Below, one piece after another: positions 1-7,709 of a stretch of 64,000 nucleotides of DNA. The stretch is from JAQVIJ01 sp041287365 (GTDB lineage Bacteria > Desulfobacterota > Dissulfuribacteria > Dissulfuribacterales > DYLC01), in NCBI GenBank assembly GCA_041287365.1, contig JBEULL010000004.1, positions 1 through 64,000 on the forward strand. The letters run 5' to 3'. Positions within the stretch are counted from its first letter, which is position 1. The number at the start of each line of letters is the position of its first letter. A model generated the notes under the pieces. The model saw nothing but the letters and a program-made list of their open reading frames with translations, did not search any database and had not been told where the DNA came from. A program made the position numbers and the translations under genes.

Positions 1-1
1 C

Positions 2-352
2 TTCAGGGTATCGCCATTGGACAAGAGCAACATGGCGAAATACCTCTTCGGCGGCTTCAGAAAGTGTCTCTATCCGGTGCAGAAGTTCGATTCGGAAAGC
101 GAACGTATCCTGGCGGTGATCCTGGACAGGGACGCACTGAAATGGTTCCGTCCGGTCAGGGGGCAGTTTCAGATTTTCTACCGCCATGGCGCGGATCATC
201 GTGAATACCAGCCTGACTTCGTTGCCGAGACTGCCGGTGCGATTTACATGCTGGAATCCAAGGCCAGAAACCAGATGAATGACCTGGTTGTGCTGGTAAA
301 AAAAGAGGCGGCGGTGAAGGGCGCGCCGCGCGCCGCGGCTGGCGCGATATAA
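2..352 (+). CDS. Type III restriction enzyme Res subunit, C-terminal fragment (5' off window, 3' end replaced)
   Basis: The frame is open from the left edge, so the gene starts outside the window; a TTG at 17 is only an internal codon. The segments 'LDKSN', 'GGFRKCLYPVQKFDS' and 'YQPDFVAETAGAIYMLESK' resemble the C-terminal end of type III restriction (Res) helicase-nuclease subunits, where D...ESK fits a PD-(D/E)XK nuclease core (D at about 205, ESK at about 255). Family resemblance stops at 'KKEAAVK' (about 319). After that the frame reads a low-complexity Gly/Ala tail that is antisense to the hgcA-like gene, so the true C-terminus is missing. No mod subunit is visible. The assignment is recalled from family knowledge and could be checked by protein search. 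Confidence 0.6.
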   Translation, partial: FRVSPLDKSNMAKYLFGGFRKCLYPVQKFDSESERILAVILDRDALKWFRPVRGQFQIFYRHGADHREYQPDFVAETAGAIYMLESKARNQMNDLVVLVKKEAAVKGAPRAAAGAI

Positions 353-1326
353 GCGATTCCGGCCAGGCATCCCATTAACAGGCCCTTCCACCAGAATTGG
401 CGGCCTGGAATCCAGGGAAGCAGCGCAGGGGTTGCAACGGCACCGGCGAGGACGGCAAGCGCTGTCGCTCCGGTTGCGGCCAAGCCCCTGTTGAAGGCGG
501 CCGTAACGGAATAAAGGCCTGGGCCTATGCCTGAGAGGATAAAGATGGCCAGGGTGATCAGGGCGAATATCTTCCAGATAAGGGCGATTTCGACCGGTAT
601 CAGCACGAGCCGCTCGGCAAGGGTGAAGGTGACCGCCCGCATCCGCTCATTCGCGTGTTTGCCGTTGGCAAGATAGCCGCGAATATCCGAGGCCCGGACA
701 GGGCCGAAGACCCCCCTGAACCCGCATTTTTTGTTCAGTTCATGGGATGCGACCCCGGGCGCCGCCAGCTGGGGCAGGATAAGCTCCCTGTGTGATACTA
801 TAGTTGCCAGGCGCGCCTTTTTCACATGGAAGGCGATTTCATCCGCGGAAAAGGTCTTTTCGCCTGCCGCGCACCAGACATTTATACCCCTGGTGTCGGC
901 AACCAGAATCCAGGCGTCTATGCCGTGCAGTTCCTTGCGCAGTGCGTCGAAACTGAGTTTATAGTTGGCGGTTACAAAAACCGGAGAGACTGGTGCCGAA
1001 TCCCCGACGCAGTACAGCCCGGGATTTATTTTGTATTGATTGCGGGCTATGCCGATACGCGCCCGCAACGTGCCTAGGCGGTCACGGATTGAAAGCTGCG
1101 TGCGCACTCGCGGCACAGGGCCGGCTGGTGTCTCGACAAAGCCGCTTACAAACGGGTTGATCGAGTATCCCGGCAGGTCATGGACCTCGGACCTGGGGTC
1201 GGTCTTAGGGCCTCAGCAGGGGGCGTCTTTGCCGGTATCTGCGGGCGGGGCTGCGACTCCGGTGTGAGGCGTTACGCAGCAGGTCTGCGGGTTCACAAGA
1301 TTCACGGCCGTTTTTTCAGCATTCAT
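244..1326 (-). CDS. hgcA: HgcA-like corrinoid protein with in-frame UGA, C-terminally truncated
   Basis: HgcA is the membrane corrinoid protein that passes a methyl group to mercury, with ferredoxin HgcB as partner. Read from ATG 1326 (GGTGA 8 nt upstream; an in-frame ATG also lies at 1332), the protein has an N-terminal Cys-rich leader, 'TPAGPVPRV', a corrinoid domain with the cap-helix motif NVWCAAG (about residues 149-155), 'GPVRASDIR', then about three hydrophobic segments instead of the usual five. Codon 38 (1215-1213) is UGA directly after Cys37, where relatives have a second Cys ('CCGP'). A 6-bp hairpin at 1174-1195 with a G at loop position 2 fits a bacterial SECIS. Without UGA read-through, the product would begin at a later codon such as GTG 1116 (290 aa). 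The motif ends in Glu where a Lys is usual. The C-terminus is lost at the junction near 300-319, and no hgcB follows. It may be a selenoprotein or a decaying gene. Confidence 0.72.
1174..1195 (-). promoter_or_regulatory. Candidate bacterial SECIS hairpin after the hgcA UGA
   Basis: On the minus strand CAGGTC and GACCTG form a perfect 6-bp stem around a 10-nt loop beginning CG. The loop starts 23 nt after the UGA codon at 1215-1213 and has G as its second base. This agrees with the general bacterial SECIS description (stem-loop shortly after UGA, with a conserved G in the first two loop bases). Such short hairpins also arise by chance, so this supports but does not prove selenocysteine insertion. 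Confidence 0.4.
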
Positions 1327-1351
1327 TTTCATCTTCACCTTCATCCTTCAA

Positions 1352-1536
1352 TCTCAATAGGGAACCTTGAAAAATCGGTTCATTGCGTTAAGCCAGCGCA
1401 TGGGTATTTGTTCCGTGCGGCAAATAACCTCCATCGTGGAGGTGGATTTGTCGGCAGCGGCCTTTCTGGCCGCTTCACTCCACAAACACTCATGCGCTGG
1501 TTCAGAGATTTTTTAATTTTTCAAAGGTTCTCAATA
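1352..1536. repeat. MITE-like long inverted repeat with flanking 8-bp direct repeats
   Basis: GAACCTTGAAAAAT (about 1362-1375) is inverted at 1516-1530 with one extra base, and CCAGCGCATG (1393-1402) is perfectly inverted at 1491-1500. Inside lie two small hairpins: CCTCC/GGAGG (1428-1442) and GCGGCC/GGCCGC (1457-1473). The whole can fold as a long stem capped by two arms. TCTCAATA occurs on both sides (1352-1359 and 1529-1536), like a target-site duplication. It fills most of the gap between the hgcA start and the end of cobJ and carries no gene. A structured RNA is an alternative reading. Confidence 0.55.
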
Positions 1537-1602
1537 TCCATAGACCAGTGCTGGTTCACCCGTTCGAGTCTATTCATGGCCACTTGAAGATGACTCCCAC
1601 TT

Positions 1603-2433
1603 TTATAGACTATTATATTTTTGCCCGTATCCCCTCGGGGTTACCATCACATTCCAGAAAGTGAAGCTGGAGGAGTTGCCCACGAAGACGATGGTCTGCA
1701 TGTCGATGGCATGTTCCATCATGTGTTCCAGTGTGGTGAGGATGACCTCTTCTTCCTCGCGCATGGCCTTTTTCACTATGCCCACGGGTGTATTCCCTGC
1801 CCTGTGACCAAGCAGTATCTCCTGGGCCTTGCCCAGCTGCCAGTCCCTCCCCTTGCTCTTGGGATTGTAGATCACCACCACAAAATCCGCCTCTGCGGCC
1901 GCCTTCACCCTGGCCTCTATGGTTTCCCATGGAGTCAGGAGATCGCTCATGGAAATGACAGCAAAATCGTGCATGAGTGGAGCGCCCAAAAGGGCTGCAC
2001 CTGCTGCCAAGGCGGGGATGCCGGGTATAATCTCTACAAACAGGGTGGTACAGGTTTCTTTTTGCCCATCTTTGCCATTATCGCCGGTGTTGGGCGATGC
2101 CGAAGAAGCCGTTGTACGATTCACCAGCCGCGGGACTATATTGCGTTTGGCGCACAGCTCAAGGATCAAACCTGCCATGCCATATATCCCCGCATCCCCG
2201 CTGGAGACCACCGCCACTTTTTTGCCGGTCAGGGCCAGTGCTATGGCCTTTTCGCACCGCTCGATCTCCTTTTTCATGCCAGTGGAGAAGACCTGTTTTC
2301 CGGCCAGCAGGGGCTGAATCAGATTTAGATATGTGCCGTAGCCCACGATGGCATCGCTGGCTGCAAGTGCCTCATGGGCACGCAGGGTCATGTGTTCCAG
2401 GTGTCCGGGGCCAAGGCTTACGATATAGAGCAT
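1603..2433 (-). CDS. cobJ: Precorrin-3B / cobalt-factor III C17-methyltransferase
   Basis: SAM-dependent methyltransferase that methylates C17 during ring contraction in corrin synthesis. The start at 2433 ('MLYIVSLGPG') is chosen because the preceding in-frame residues are only antisense of cbiG, and the resulting 276 aa fits the family. Visible motifs are VSLGPG (N-terminal SAM/tetrapyrrole fold), 'GYGTYLNLI', 'SSGDAGIYGMAGL' and 'EIIPGIPALAAGAALLGAP'. A roughly 15-residue polar insertion rich in Ser, Thr, Gly and Asp precedes 'VEIIPG'. It overlaps the end of cbiG by 16 nt, which suggests translational coupling as the last gene of the cobalamin operon. Confidence 0.92.
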   Translation of the reverse strand: MLYIVSLGPGHLEHMTLRAHEALAASDAIVGYGTYLNLIQPLLAGKQVFSTGMKKEIERCEKAIALALTGKKVAVVSSGDAGIYGMAGLILELCAKRNIVPRLVNRTTASSASPNTGDNGKDGQKETCTTLFVEIIPGIPALAAGAALLGAPLMHDFAVISMSDLLTPWETIEARVKAAAEADFVVVIYNPKSKGRDWQLGKAQEILLGHRAGNTPVGIVKKAMREEEEVILTTLEHMMEHAIDMQTIVFVGNSSSFTFWNVMVTPRGYGQKYNSL

Positions 2434-3533
2434 GTACTTGCCACAGCCACTGTCACATTTCCCATCTTCTGTTTGGGAATCATAAGCTGTGGATTTTTGT
2501 AGCCAGCATTCTGAGCCGTCAGCAGCGCCGCTGCCTCGCACACACTGGCCACCCCCATGTGCCGCTTCACTATGCTGGATGGGTTCGGCGTTTCTATGTC
2601 TTTCAGTTGTTCCCTTGAGTACCATACGATTTCAACCTTCATGATGTCTGCTGCTTTCAGCAGACCAGTTTCATCCTGCTTTGCATCTATACTGGCAAGA
2701 CCTTTGATACACAATAAAGATAGCTCAAATTGCCTGAATACAGCCTCGATGGCTGCCTTGATCTCCTCTGCCCTTGTGCCCCGATTGCAACCCAGGCCAA
2801 CTATCAGCTCCTTTGGTCGAAGCAACAGCCAGTTCTTCAATGCGGATAGGGTTCGACAGCCCACATATACACCGATTTCAGGTATTGGGGCAGGAAAAGT
2901 CGTTGAAATATGCAGATTGTCGAGGCAATAGGGCTGAAGATACGGTGCCAGACAGCCCCTTTCATCCACCACACACACGGGCTTGTGCCTTAAAATGGCT
3001 GATTGCACCCGTTTTACAATCTTAATATCCTCGATGACCAGCCCTTCCCTCTGTGCCAAAACATCCATGCTGGGAAGCCTGTTTACATCCGATGCAGTGG
3101 TGATCACAGGAAGCGCATTCAGAAGTTCGGCTATCTCCGTGGCCAGGGTATTGGCCCCGCCCAGATGGCCTGAAAGCAGGCTGATGACAAATCTTCCTGC
3201 CTCATCCAACACCAATACCGCAGGGTCCCGGTCCTTTCTCTTCAAAAACGGGGCTATGGAACGCACGACAATCCCTGTGGCCATGATGCAGATGAGGTCG
3301 TTTTTGGCATCAAATGCCTGCTTCATAATCGACGACAGGCGATGAAAGCCTTTTGTCATGGGGATATGGCTCTCATCAGAAGCGAGCATATCCTGAGGAA
3401 CCCATACCGTCACCAATTTTCCTGCCCCTCGCAATAGATTCCCCAGCCTCTTTGCCAGTGCCATGCCATTGGGGGTGAGTGCAATGATGAACAGGGGATT
3501 ACTGCCTGAATCCGTGGCTGAAGTTGCTGTCAT
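2418..3533 (-). CDS. cbiG: Cobalt-precorrin-5A hydrolase
   Basis: CbiG opens the delta-lactone of cobalt-precorrin-5A, releasing acetaldehyde in the anaerobic B12 pathway. The protein (371 aa) has the N-terminal CbiG domain, the conserved middle motif 'LLSGHLGGAN' (about residues 118-127), and a C-terminal domain with 'GLGCNRGT' and a late 'GVASVCEAAAL'. It overlaps cobM upstream by 35 nt and cobJ downstream by 16 nt. Presence of CbiG indicates the early-cobalt (anaerobic) route. Its last part (from about residue 345) is rich in small residues and less conserved. Confidence 0.93.
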   Translation of the reverse strand: MTATSATDSGSNPLFIIALTPNGMALAKRLGNLLRGAGKLVTVWVPQDMLASDESHIPMTKGFHRLSSIMKQAFDAKNDLICIMATGIVVRSIAPFLKRKDRDPAVLVLDEAGRFVISLLSGHLGGANTLATEIAELLNALPVITTASDVNRLPSMDVLAQREGLVIEDIKIVKRVQSAILRHKPVCVVDERGCLAPYLQPYCLDNLHISTTFPAPIPEIGVYVGCRTLSALKNWLLLRPKELIVGLGCNRGTRAEEIKAAIEAVFRQFELSLLCIKGLASIDAKQDETGLLKAADIMKVEIVWYSREQLKDIETPNPSSIVKRHMGVASVCEAAALLTAQNAGYKNPQLMIPKQKMGNVTVAVASTCSIS

Positions 3534-4308
3534 AGAGTTTGGAACGGGTGTTCACATCGGCATTCAAAAAGGGACCGATCAGGATCAGGGCCTGACGGTC
3601 TATATTGGCCTCCTGAACCAGCCTTGGCAGGGTCTTAAGTGTCCCGCGCAGGATATGCTCTTCGGGAAGGCTTACCTTATATGCCACCACGGCTTCCATG
3701 TCCCAGCCATAGACGGCCGCGAGTTCCGCACACACATCTTCGATGCGATGCACACTCAGATAGATGGCCATGGAGCTTTTGTGTTTGGCCAAAGACTGCA
3801 ATACCTCCCTTTTCGGCACAGGCGTCCTTCCCTCCATTCTTGTGATGATCACCGTCTGTGTATGCTCCGGAACGGTGAGTTCACAGCCCATTGCGGCAGC
3901 GGCAGCCAAGGCCGAGGTTACACCTGGAATGATCCTGTATGGCACGTTGTGTTCATTCAGAATGGCGATCTGTTCGTTGATGGCGCCATAGATGGATGGA
4001 TCACCCGAATGCAGCCGCACCACCCGTTTTCCGGCCTCATGGCGCTCTATCATCCCCGTCACAATGGTATCCAGTGTCATGGGTGCGGTGTCTATTGCCT
4101 CGGTACCGGGTTTTGTCCATTGAAGCACCGCCTGAGAGACCAGTGAACCCGCATAGAATACGGAATCGGCTGTCTCTAACGCCCTTTGGCCTTTGACTGT
4201 GATGAGTTCCGGGTCTCCTGGCCCTGCACCTACGAATACGATGGGGAATCTCCGACTATAATTAGGGTCTTGTGTCATTTGTGTTGGAATACCGAAGGAC
4301 TTGGTCAT
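3499..4308 (-). CDS. cobM: Precorrin-4 / cobalt-precorrin-4 C11-methyltransferase
   Basis: Transfers a methyl group from SAM to C11 of the corrin precursor (called CbiF in anaerobic pathways). At 269 aa it has the family motifs 'FVGAGPGDPELITVKG' (about residues 25-40), 'RLHSGDPSIYGAI' and 'IIPGVTSALAAAAAMG'. The first about 20 residues look dispensable; ATG at 4308 overlaps the cbiE-cbiT stop in an ATGA junction, which supports this start. It sits in the order cbiET-cobM-cbiG-cobJ and is presumably co-translated. Confidence 0.93.
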   Translation of the reverse strand: MTKSFGIPTQMTQDPNYSRRFPIVFVGAGPGDPELITVKGQRALETADSVFYAGSLVSQAVLQWTKPGTEAIDTAPMTLDTIVTGMIERHEAGKRVVRLHSGDPSIYGAINEQIAILNEHNVPYRIIPGVTSALAAAAAMGCELTVPEHTQTVIITRMEGRTPVPKREVLQSLAKHKSSMAIYLSVHRIEDVCAELAAVYGWDMEAVVAYKVSLPEEHILRGTLKTLPRLVQEANIDRQALILIGPFLNADVNTRSKLYDSNFSHGFRQ

Positions 4309-5516
4309 GGATTGGCCACCTTTTCAGATATAAAGAGCCATGCAGGATTTTCAGCCTTTGCATAGCTGGATATACCTAATTGCTTGAAACGAGAGACCTG
4401 CATTTGAATTGTTTCGCATTTTTTGTCATGAAAAAACTCGTTCAACACACAGATATTTTTCAACAACACAGCTGATACCACAATCTTTCCCCCCGTTTCC
4501 AGGCGTTCCCAGCAGACATTCAATAGTTCCTGCAGATGCCCCCCACTTCCGCCTATGAATATGCGCTGAGGCGACGGAAGTTCTGAAAGACACCTCGGTG
4601 CATCCCCATGTATGGTGCGCACATTGAGCCTTCCATATCTTTTTCGATTTTCTTCGATCATTTTGCAGCGATTTATGTCCTTTTCTATGCAGAAGACCAT
4701 GCCTCTGGGCAGGAATATGCTGGCCTCCAACCCAACAGAGCCACTTCCTGCACCGATATCCCAGAATATTTGGTCATATAACGGCATGAGCCTGGAGATG
4801 GTAACTGCTCGAACCTCCCTTTTTGTTATGAGGCCTGATTCATGGACATAGGTATCTTCGGGCATACCGAGGGCAAAAGGTGGTCTTGATGGTCTGGGAG
4901 GGATGATCACGAGATTCAATGGAGAAAATTTTAGTTCTCTCGCCTCTGATGCCGAAAGGTGGCTGATGCGTTCGTTTGCACCGCCCAATTCCTCTAAGAT
5001 GTGCAGAATCAAATCCTCGAAGCCGTTTTCCGCAAGCCAGTGGGCAAGCCTTGCAGGGGTCTGAATCGGATCCGTGAAAACGGCTATGGGCCTATTTTCC
5101 GGCTGTAACAGGGCATATCTCAATTCATCGAGGTCTCGTCCATGCAGACTGACAGGCAATATATTGTGCCAAGGCATTTTGAGCCTGGCACAGGCTGCCT
5201 GGATGGTGGTGATGTTGGGATGGAACACCAGTTGATCCTTCGAGAAATGTTCCAGCAATCTCGAGCCAATACCAAAGAACAACGCATCTCCCGATGCCAG
5301 TACCACTACATCATTCAGATTTAGACATTCTCGAATGGAGGCCATAGCGCTGTTTATATTCCTGGCAATGGGGATATGATGAGCCGTGAGATCGGCAAGG
5401 TTTTGAAGGTGCCGCCTGCCTCCGGCTACAAATTTGGCCGACCGAATCAGCTCCTTTGCCCTGGGGCTGATGTTGTCTTCAATGATGCCCAGGCTTACCA
5501 CATGAATTTTGTGCAT
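4305..5516 (-). CDS. cobL: Fused precorrin-6Y C5,15-methyltransferase (CbiE-CbiT)
   Basis: Bifunctional enzyme that methylates C5 and C15 and decarboxylates the C12 acetate side chain of the corrin precursor. The 403 aa split into an N-terminal CbiE tetrapyrrole methylase domain (about 1-205, with 'VVVLASGDALFFGIG') and a C-terminal CbiT class I methyltransferase (about 215-403, SAM loop 'WDIGAGSGSVGLEA'). ATG 5516 has AGGAGA about 4 nt upstream and is the first gene of the minus-strand operon, divergent from ddl. I looked for a B12 box in the roughly 200-bp leader and saw none. Confidence 0.93.
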   Translation of the reverse strand: MHKIHVVSLGIIEDNISPRAKELIRSAKFVAGGRRHLQNLADLTAHHIPIARNINSAMASIRECLNLNDVVVLASGDALFFGIGSRLLEHFSKDQLVFHPNITTIQAACARLKMPWHNILPVSLHGRDLDELRYALLQPENRPIAVFTDPIQTPARLAHWLAENGFEDLILHILEELGGANERISHLSASEARELKFSPLNLVIIPPRPSRPPFALGMPEDTYVHESGLITKREVRAVTISRLMPLYDQIFWDIGAGSGSVGLEASIFLPRGMVFCIEKDINRCKMIEENRKRYGRLNVRTIHGDAPRCLSELPSPQRIFIGGSGGHLQELLNVCWERLETGGKIVVSAVLLKNICVLNEFFHDKKCETIQMQVSRFKQLGISSYAKAENPAWLFISEKVANP

Positions 5517-5632
5517 TCGTTCTCCTTTGAGAACATTATATCTGTGATGTCAGCTGTTTCAAGGCGTAACCATGGTGATGAGCGGCTTGAAGCCTTTTCA
5601 TTGCTGTGTGGTAGTTGTGAAATTTTGTTGTC

Positions 5633-5661
5633 TTGACAGGTGATTACCACAAGATTAGATG
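5633..5661 (+). promoter_or_regulatory. Possible sigma70-type promoter for ddl-nadK
   Basis: A perfect TTGACA (5633-5638) is followed after 17 nt by TAGATG (5656-5661), a weak -10. It points toward ddl, whose ATG is at 5722 behind GGGGGTG. It lies in the divergent gap between cbiE-cbiT and ddl. The weak -10 makes this tentative. Confidence 0.3.
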
Positions 5662-5721
5662 TAGCGATTATTATGTAGTGATTTTTGTGTGTTTAATAAG
5701 GCATAATGCCTTGGGGGTGAT

Positions 5722-6678
5722 ATGAATTCAGTAAAGAAGATCAGATTGGCCCTTCTGTGCGGAGGCAAATCCTCCGAGCGGGAGGTATCGCTTTCCGGTG
5801 CAAAAGGGGTGCTCGATGCCCTGAATCGGAATAAATATGATGTGGAGGTCTTTGATACGGCTACCGATCTTCCAAGGCTGATGGAGCGGACAAAATCCTT
5901 GGACGTGGCCTTTATTCTCCTGCACGGCAGATTCGGTGAGGATGGCACGGTTCAGGGCCTTCTGGAGCTGCTGAGTATCCCATATCAGGGAAGTGGTGTC
6001 CTGGGAAGCGCCCTTGCCATGAACAAACATTTCAGCAAAGTGATGTATAGAGATGCCGGCATCCCCACGCCAGACTGGCTGGTCTATACAGATGCGGATG
6101 AATATCGTATAGAGGAAATCCCAGAGCGTTTGGGCCTTCCTGTGATGATAAAGCCCGCCAATCAGGGCTCCAGCATTGGCATGGCCAAGGTAGAGCGAAT
6201 GGAGGACATGCTTTCTGCCATCAGGGAGGCATCGAAATGGGACGAACAGGTGGTGTTAGAACGTTTTGTCCGTGGCAGGGAGCTCACGGCCGGCGTCCTG
6301 GGGCTTAAGGAGCTCACGGCACTTCCCATTGTGGAGATTCGGCCCAATCCATCCTATTCCTTCTTCGATTACGAAGCGAAATATCAAAAAGGGGCGACAG
6401 AGGAGCTCTGCCCCGCCCCTATACCTGAAAAGATCGCAAAAAGGGCACAGGATTTGGCGGTAAGGGCACACAGGGCCCTGGGGCTTCGTGGTTACAGCCG
6501 CACGGATATGATTCTCACCGAGACAGAGGAGCTTTTTGTGCTGGAGACCAATACCATACCTGGAATGACACCCACCAGCCTCCTTCCCCAGGCAGCCCAG
6601 GCGATGGGCATCGGCTTTTCGGAACTTCTGGACAAACTCATAGCGATGGCATTGGATGCACATAAGCCAGACAGATAG
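5722..6678 (+). CDS. ddl: D-alanine--D-alanine ligase
   Basis: Cytoplasmic ATP-grasp enzyme that joins two D-alanines for the peptidoglycan stem peptide. At 318 aa it matches the family length. Visible parts are the N-terminal 'LLCGGKSSEREVSL', 'LLHGRFGEDGTVQG', the ATP-grasp loop 'KPANQGSSIGM' (about 146-156), and the metal/substrate end 'ETNTIPGMTPTS'. It starts a plus-strand pair with nadK, which begins at or inside its 3' end. Together with murI and the transglycosylase genes in the window it belongs to the cell-wall complement. Confidence 0.95.
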   Translation: MNSVKKIRLALLCGGKSSEREVSLSGAKGVLDALNRNKYDVEVFDTATDLPRLMERTKSLDVAFILLHGRFGEDGTVQGLLELLSIPYQGSGVLGSALAMNKHFSKVMYRDAGIPTPDWLVYTDADEYRIEEIPERLGLPVMIKPANQGSSIGMAKVERMEDMLSAIREASKWDEQVVLERFVRGRELTAGVLGLKELTALPIVEIRPNPSYSFFDYEAKYQKGATEELCPAPIPEKIAKRAQDLAVRAHRALGLRGYSRTDMILTETEELFVLETNTIPGMTPTSLLPQAAQAMGIGFSELLDKLIAMALDAHKPDR

Positions 6679-6682
6679 CCAT

Positions 6683-7531
6683 ATGTTTATCAATAAGATA
6701 GGTATTGTCCTCAAGCAGGCTTCGCAACAGGCGATAGAATGTGCCCGACATCTGGAGGCATTGTGTCATGAAAGAGGTATAGCAACAACACGGAGTGAGT
6801 TGGATGATACCGTTGAAATGCTTGTGGTGCTTGGAGGAGACGGTACCCTTCTTCATGCAGCAGCGAGGGCCTATGAGTTCGATATACCCATATTAGGAAT
6901 AAATCTGGGGGCATTGGGCTTTTTGACGGAATTTGCGGCAGATGAATTGAATGCCGTGGTGGATATGCTCTCTTCAGGTGGTTTTGAGCTGGAAGAACGG
7001 ATGTTGTTGAATGTCACGCTCTGTCCTCTTGGCGGGACTTCTATACATTTTGTGGCCCTGAACGAAGCGGTTATCACCAAAGGCAGCACCGGCAAGATCA
7101 TCGAGATACCTGTGTGGACGGATGATGCATTTCTCGCCTCATATCGAGGGGATGGGCTGATTGTGGCCACACCCACAGGCTCCACTGCCTACAGCCTTTC
7201 AGCGGGTGGCCCTCTTTTGCACCCGACCCTGAAGGCCATTGTAGTGACTCCTATTTGTCCATTCGCCCTAGGCATAAGACCTGTAATTTTGCCCGCAGGA
7301 ATGACCATCCGTATGGATGTGCGAAAGTGGAACGAGGAGATAACCCTCATCATAGACGGGCAGAATCATCAAGAATTACAAAAGGGCGGGCAGGTGTTGA
7401 TAAGACGTGCAGAGAGGACATTGAAGCTGGTGCGCTCGCCCTCCAGGGATTATTTCCAGATATTGAGGGGCAAATTGGGGTGGGGTAAGGGGATTGCGAC
7501 CCCTGCAAAGATTACCGATTCTCCGTTTTGA
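6683..7531 (+). CDS. nadK: NAD kinase (ATP/polyphosphate-NAD kinase)
   Basis: Phosphorylates NAD to NADP. It has the signature 'LGGDGTLLHAARA' (Gly-Gly-Asp catalytic loop), 'GINLGALGFLTEF' and the NAD-binding 'TPTGSTAYSLSAGGP'. ATG 6683 puts 'MFINKIGIV' at the N-terminus, as usual for the family, and lies 4 nt after the ddl stop. An upstream in-frame ATG at 6656 would add nine residues and overlap ddl by 23 nt. Neither start has a clear ribosome-binding site. The C-terminal 'SPSRDYFQILRGKLGWG' is also typical. Confidence 0.94.
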   Translation: MFINKIGIVLKQASQQAIECARHLEALCHERGIATTRSELDDTVEMLVVLGGDGTLLHAAARAYEFDIPILGINLGALGFLTEFAADELNAVVDMLSSGGFELEERMLLNVTLCPLGGTSIHFVALNEAVITKGSTGKIIEIPVWTDDAFLASYRGDGLIVATPTGSTAYSLSAGGPLLHPTLKAIVVTPICPFALGIRPVILPAGMTIRMDVRKWNEEITLIIDGQNHQELQKGGQVLIRRAERTLKLVRSPSRDYFQILRGKLGWGKGIATPAKITDSPF

Positions 7532-7700
7532 CGGCCCTGTACACGGTTTGGAATATGTTATTGAATACATCGGGAAAGGAAGCAGGCGATATTTTGTCCA
7601 CTTCTATGAATTTTATGACTATTTCCTTGGTGGTCTTGATTGCCAGCTCCAGTTCCTTGAAAGTTTCCTTCGTGTTGGCATGTAATGCTTCTTTTGGCAC
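7512..7700 (-). CDS. Small protein of unknown function (62 aa)
   Basis: GTG at 7700 is preceded by AAGGAGGG about 4 nt upstream, a strong ribosome-binding site; the upstream in-frame extension to 7754 lies inside the intergenic repeat and is rejected. The product is a charged, probably helical 62-residue protein ('KETFKELELAIKTTKE', 'PDVFNNIFQTVYRAVK') without signal peptide or membrane segment. Its 3' end overlaps the nadK 3' end by 20 nt in the convergent direction. I do not recognise a named domain. The good start signal favours a real gene. Confidence 0.5.
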   Translation of the reverse strand: MPKEALHANTKETFKELELAIKTTKEIVIKFIEVDKISPASFPDVFNNIFQTVYRAVKTENR

Positions 7701-7709
7701 AGGCCCTCC

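Noticed and set aside
1352..1536. Cobalamin riboswitch or integron attC site
   Set aside because: The AGCCAG start is suggestive, but there is no B12 box, and attC-type R/L boxes are absent; flanking direct repeats favour a mobile repeat.
1180..1587. 135-aa plus frame across the hgcA 5' end and the MITE-like element
   Set aside because: Composition reflects the palindromic repeat and the antisense of hgcA; no ribosome-binding site.
1621..2328. Long plus-strand open frames over the cobalamin genes
   Set aside because: They are antisense shadows of cobJ, without family motifs or start signals.
5517..5721. Possible cobalamin riboswitch before the cbi operon
   Set aside because: The leader is only about 200 bp and I see no B12-box-like sequence on the minus strand.
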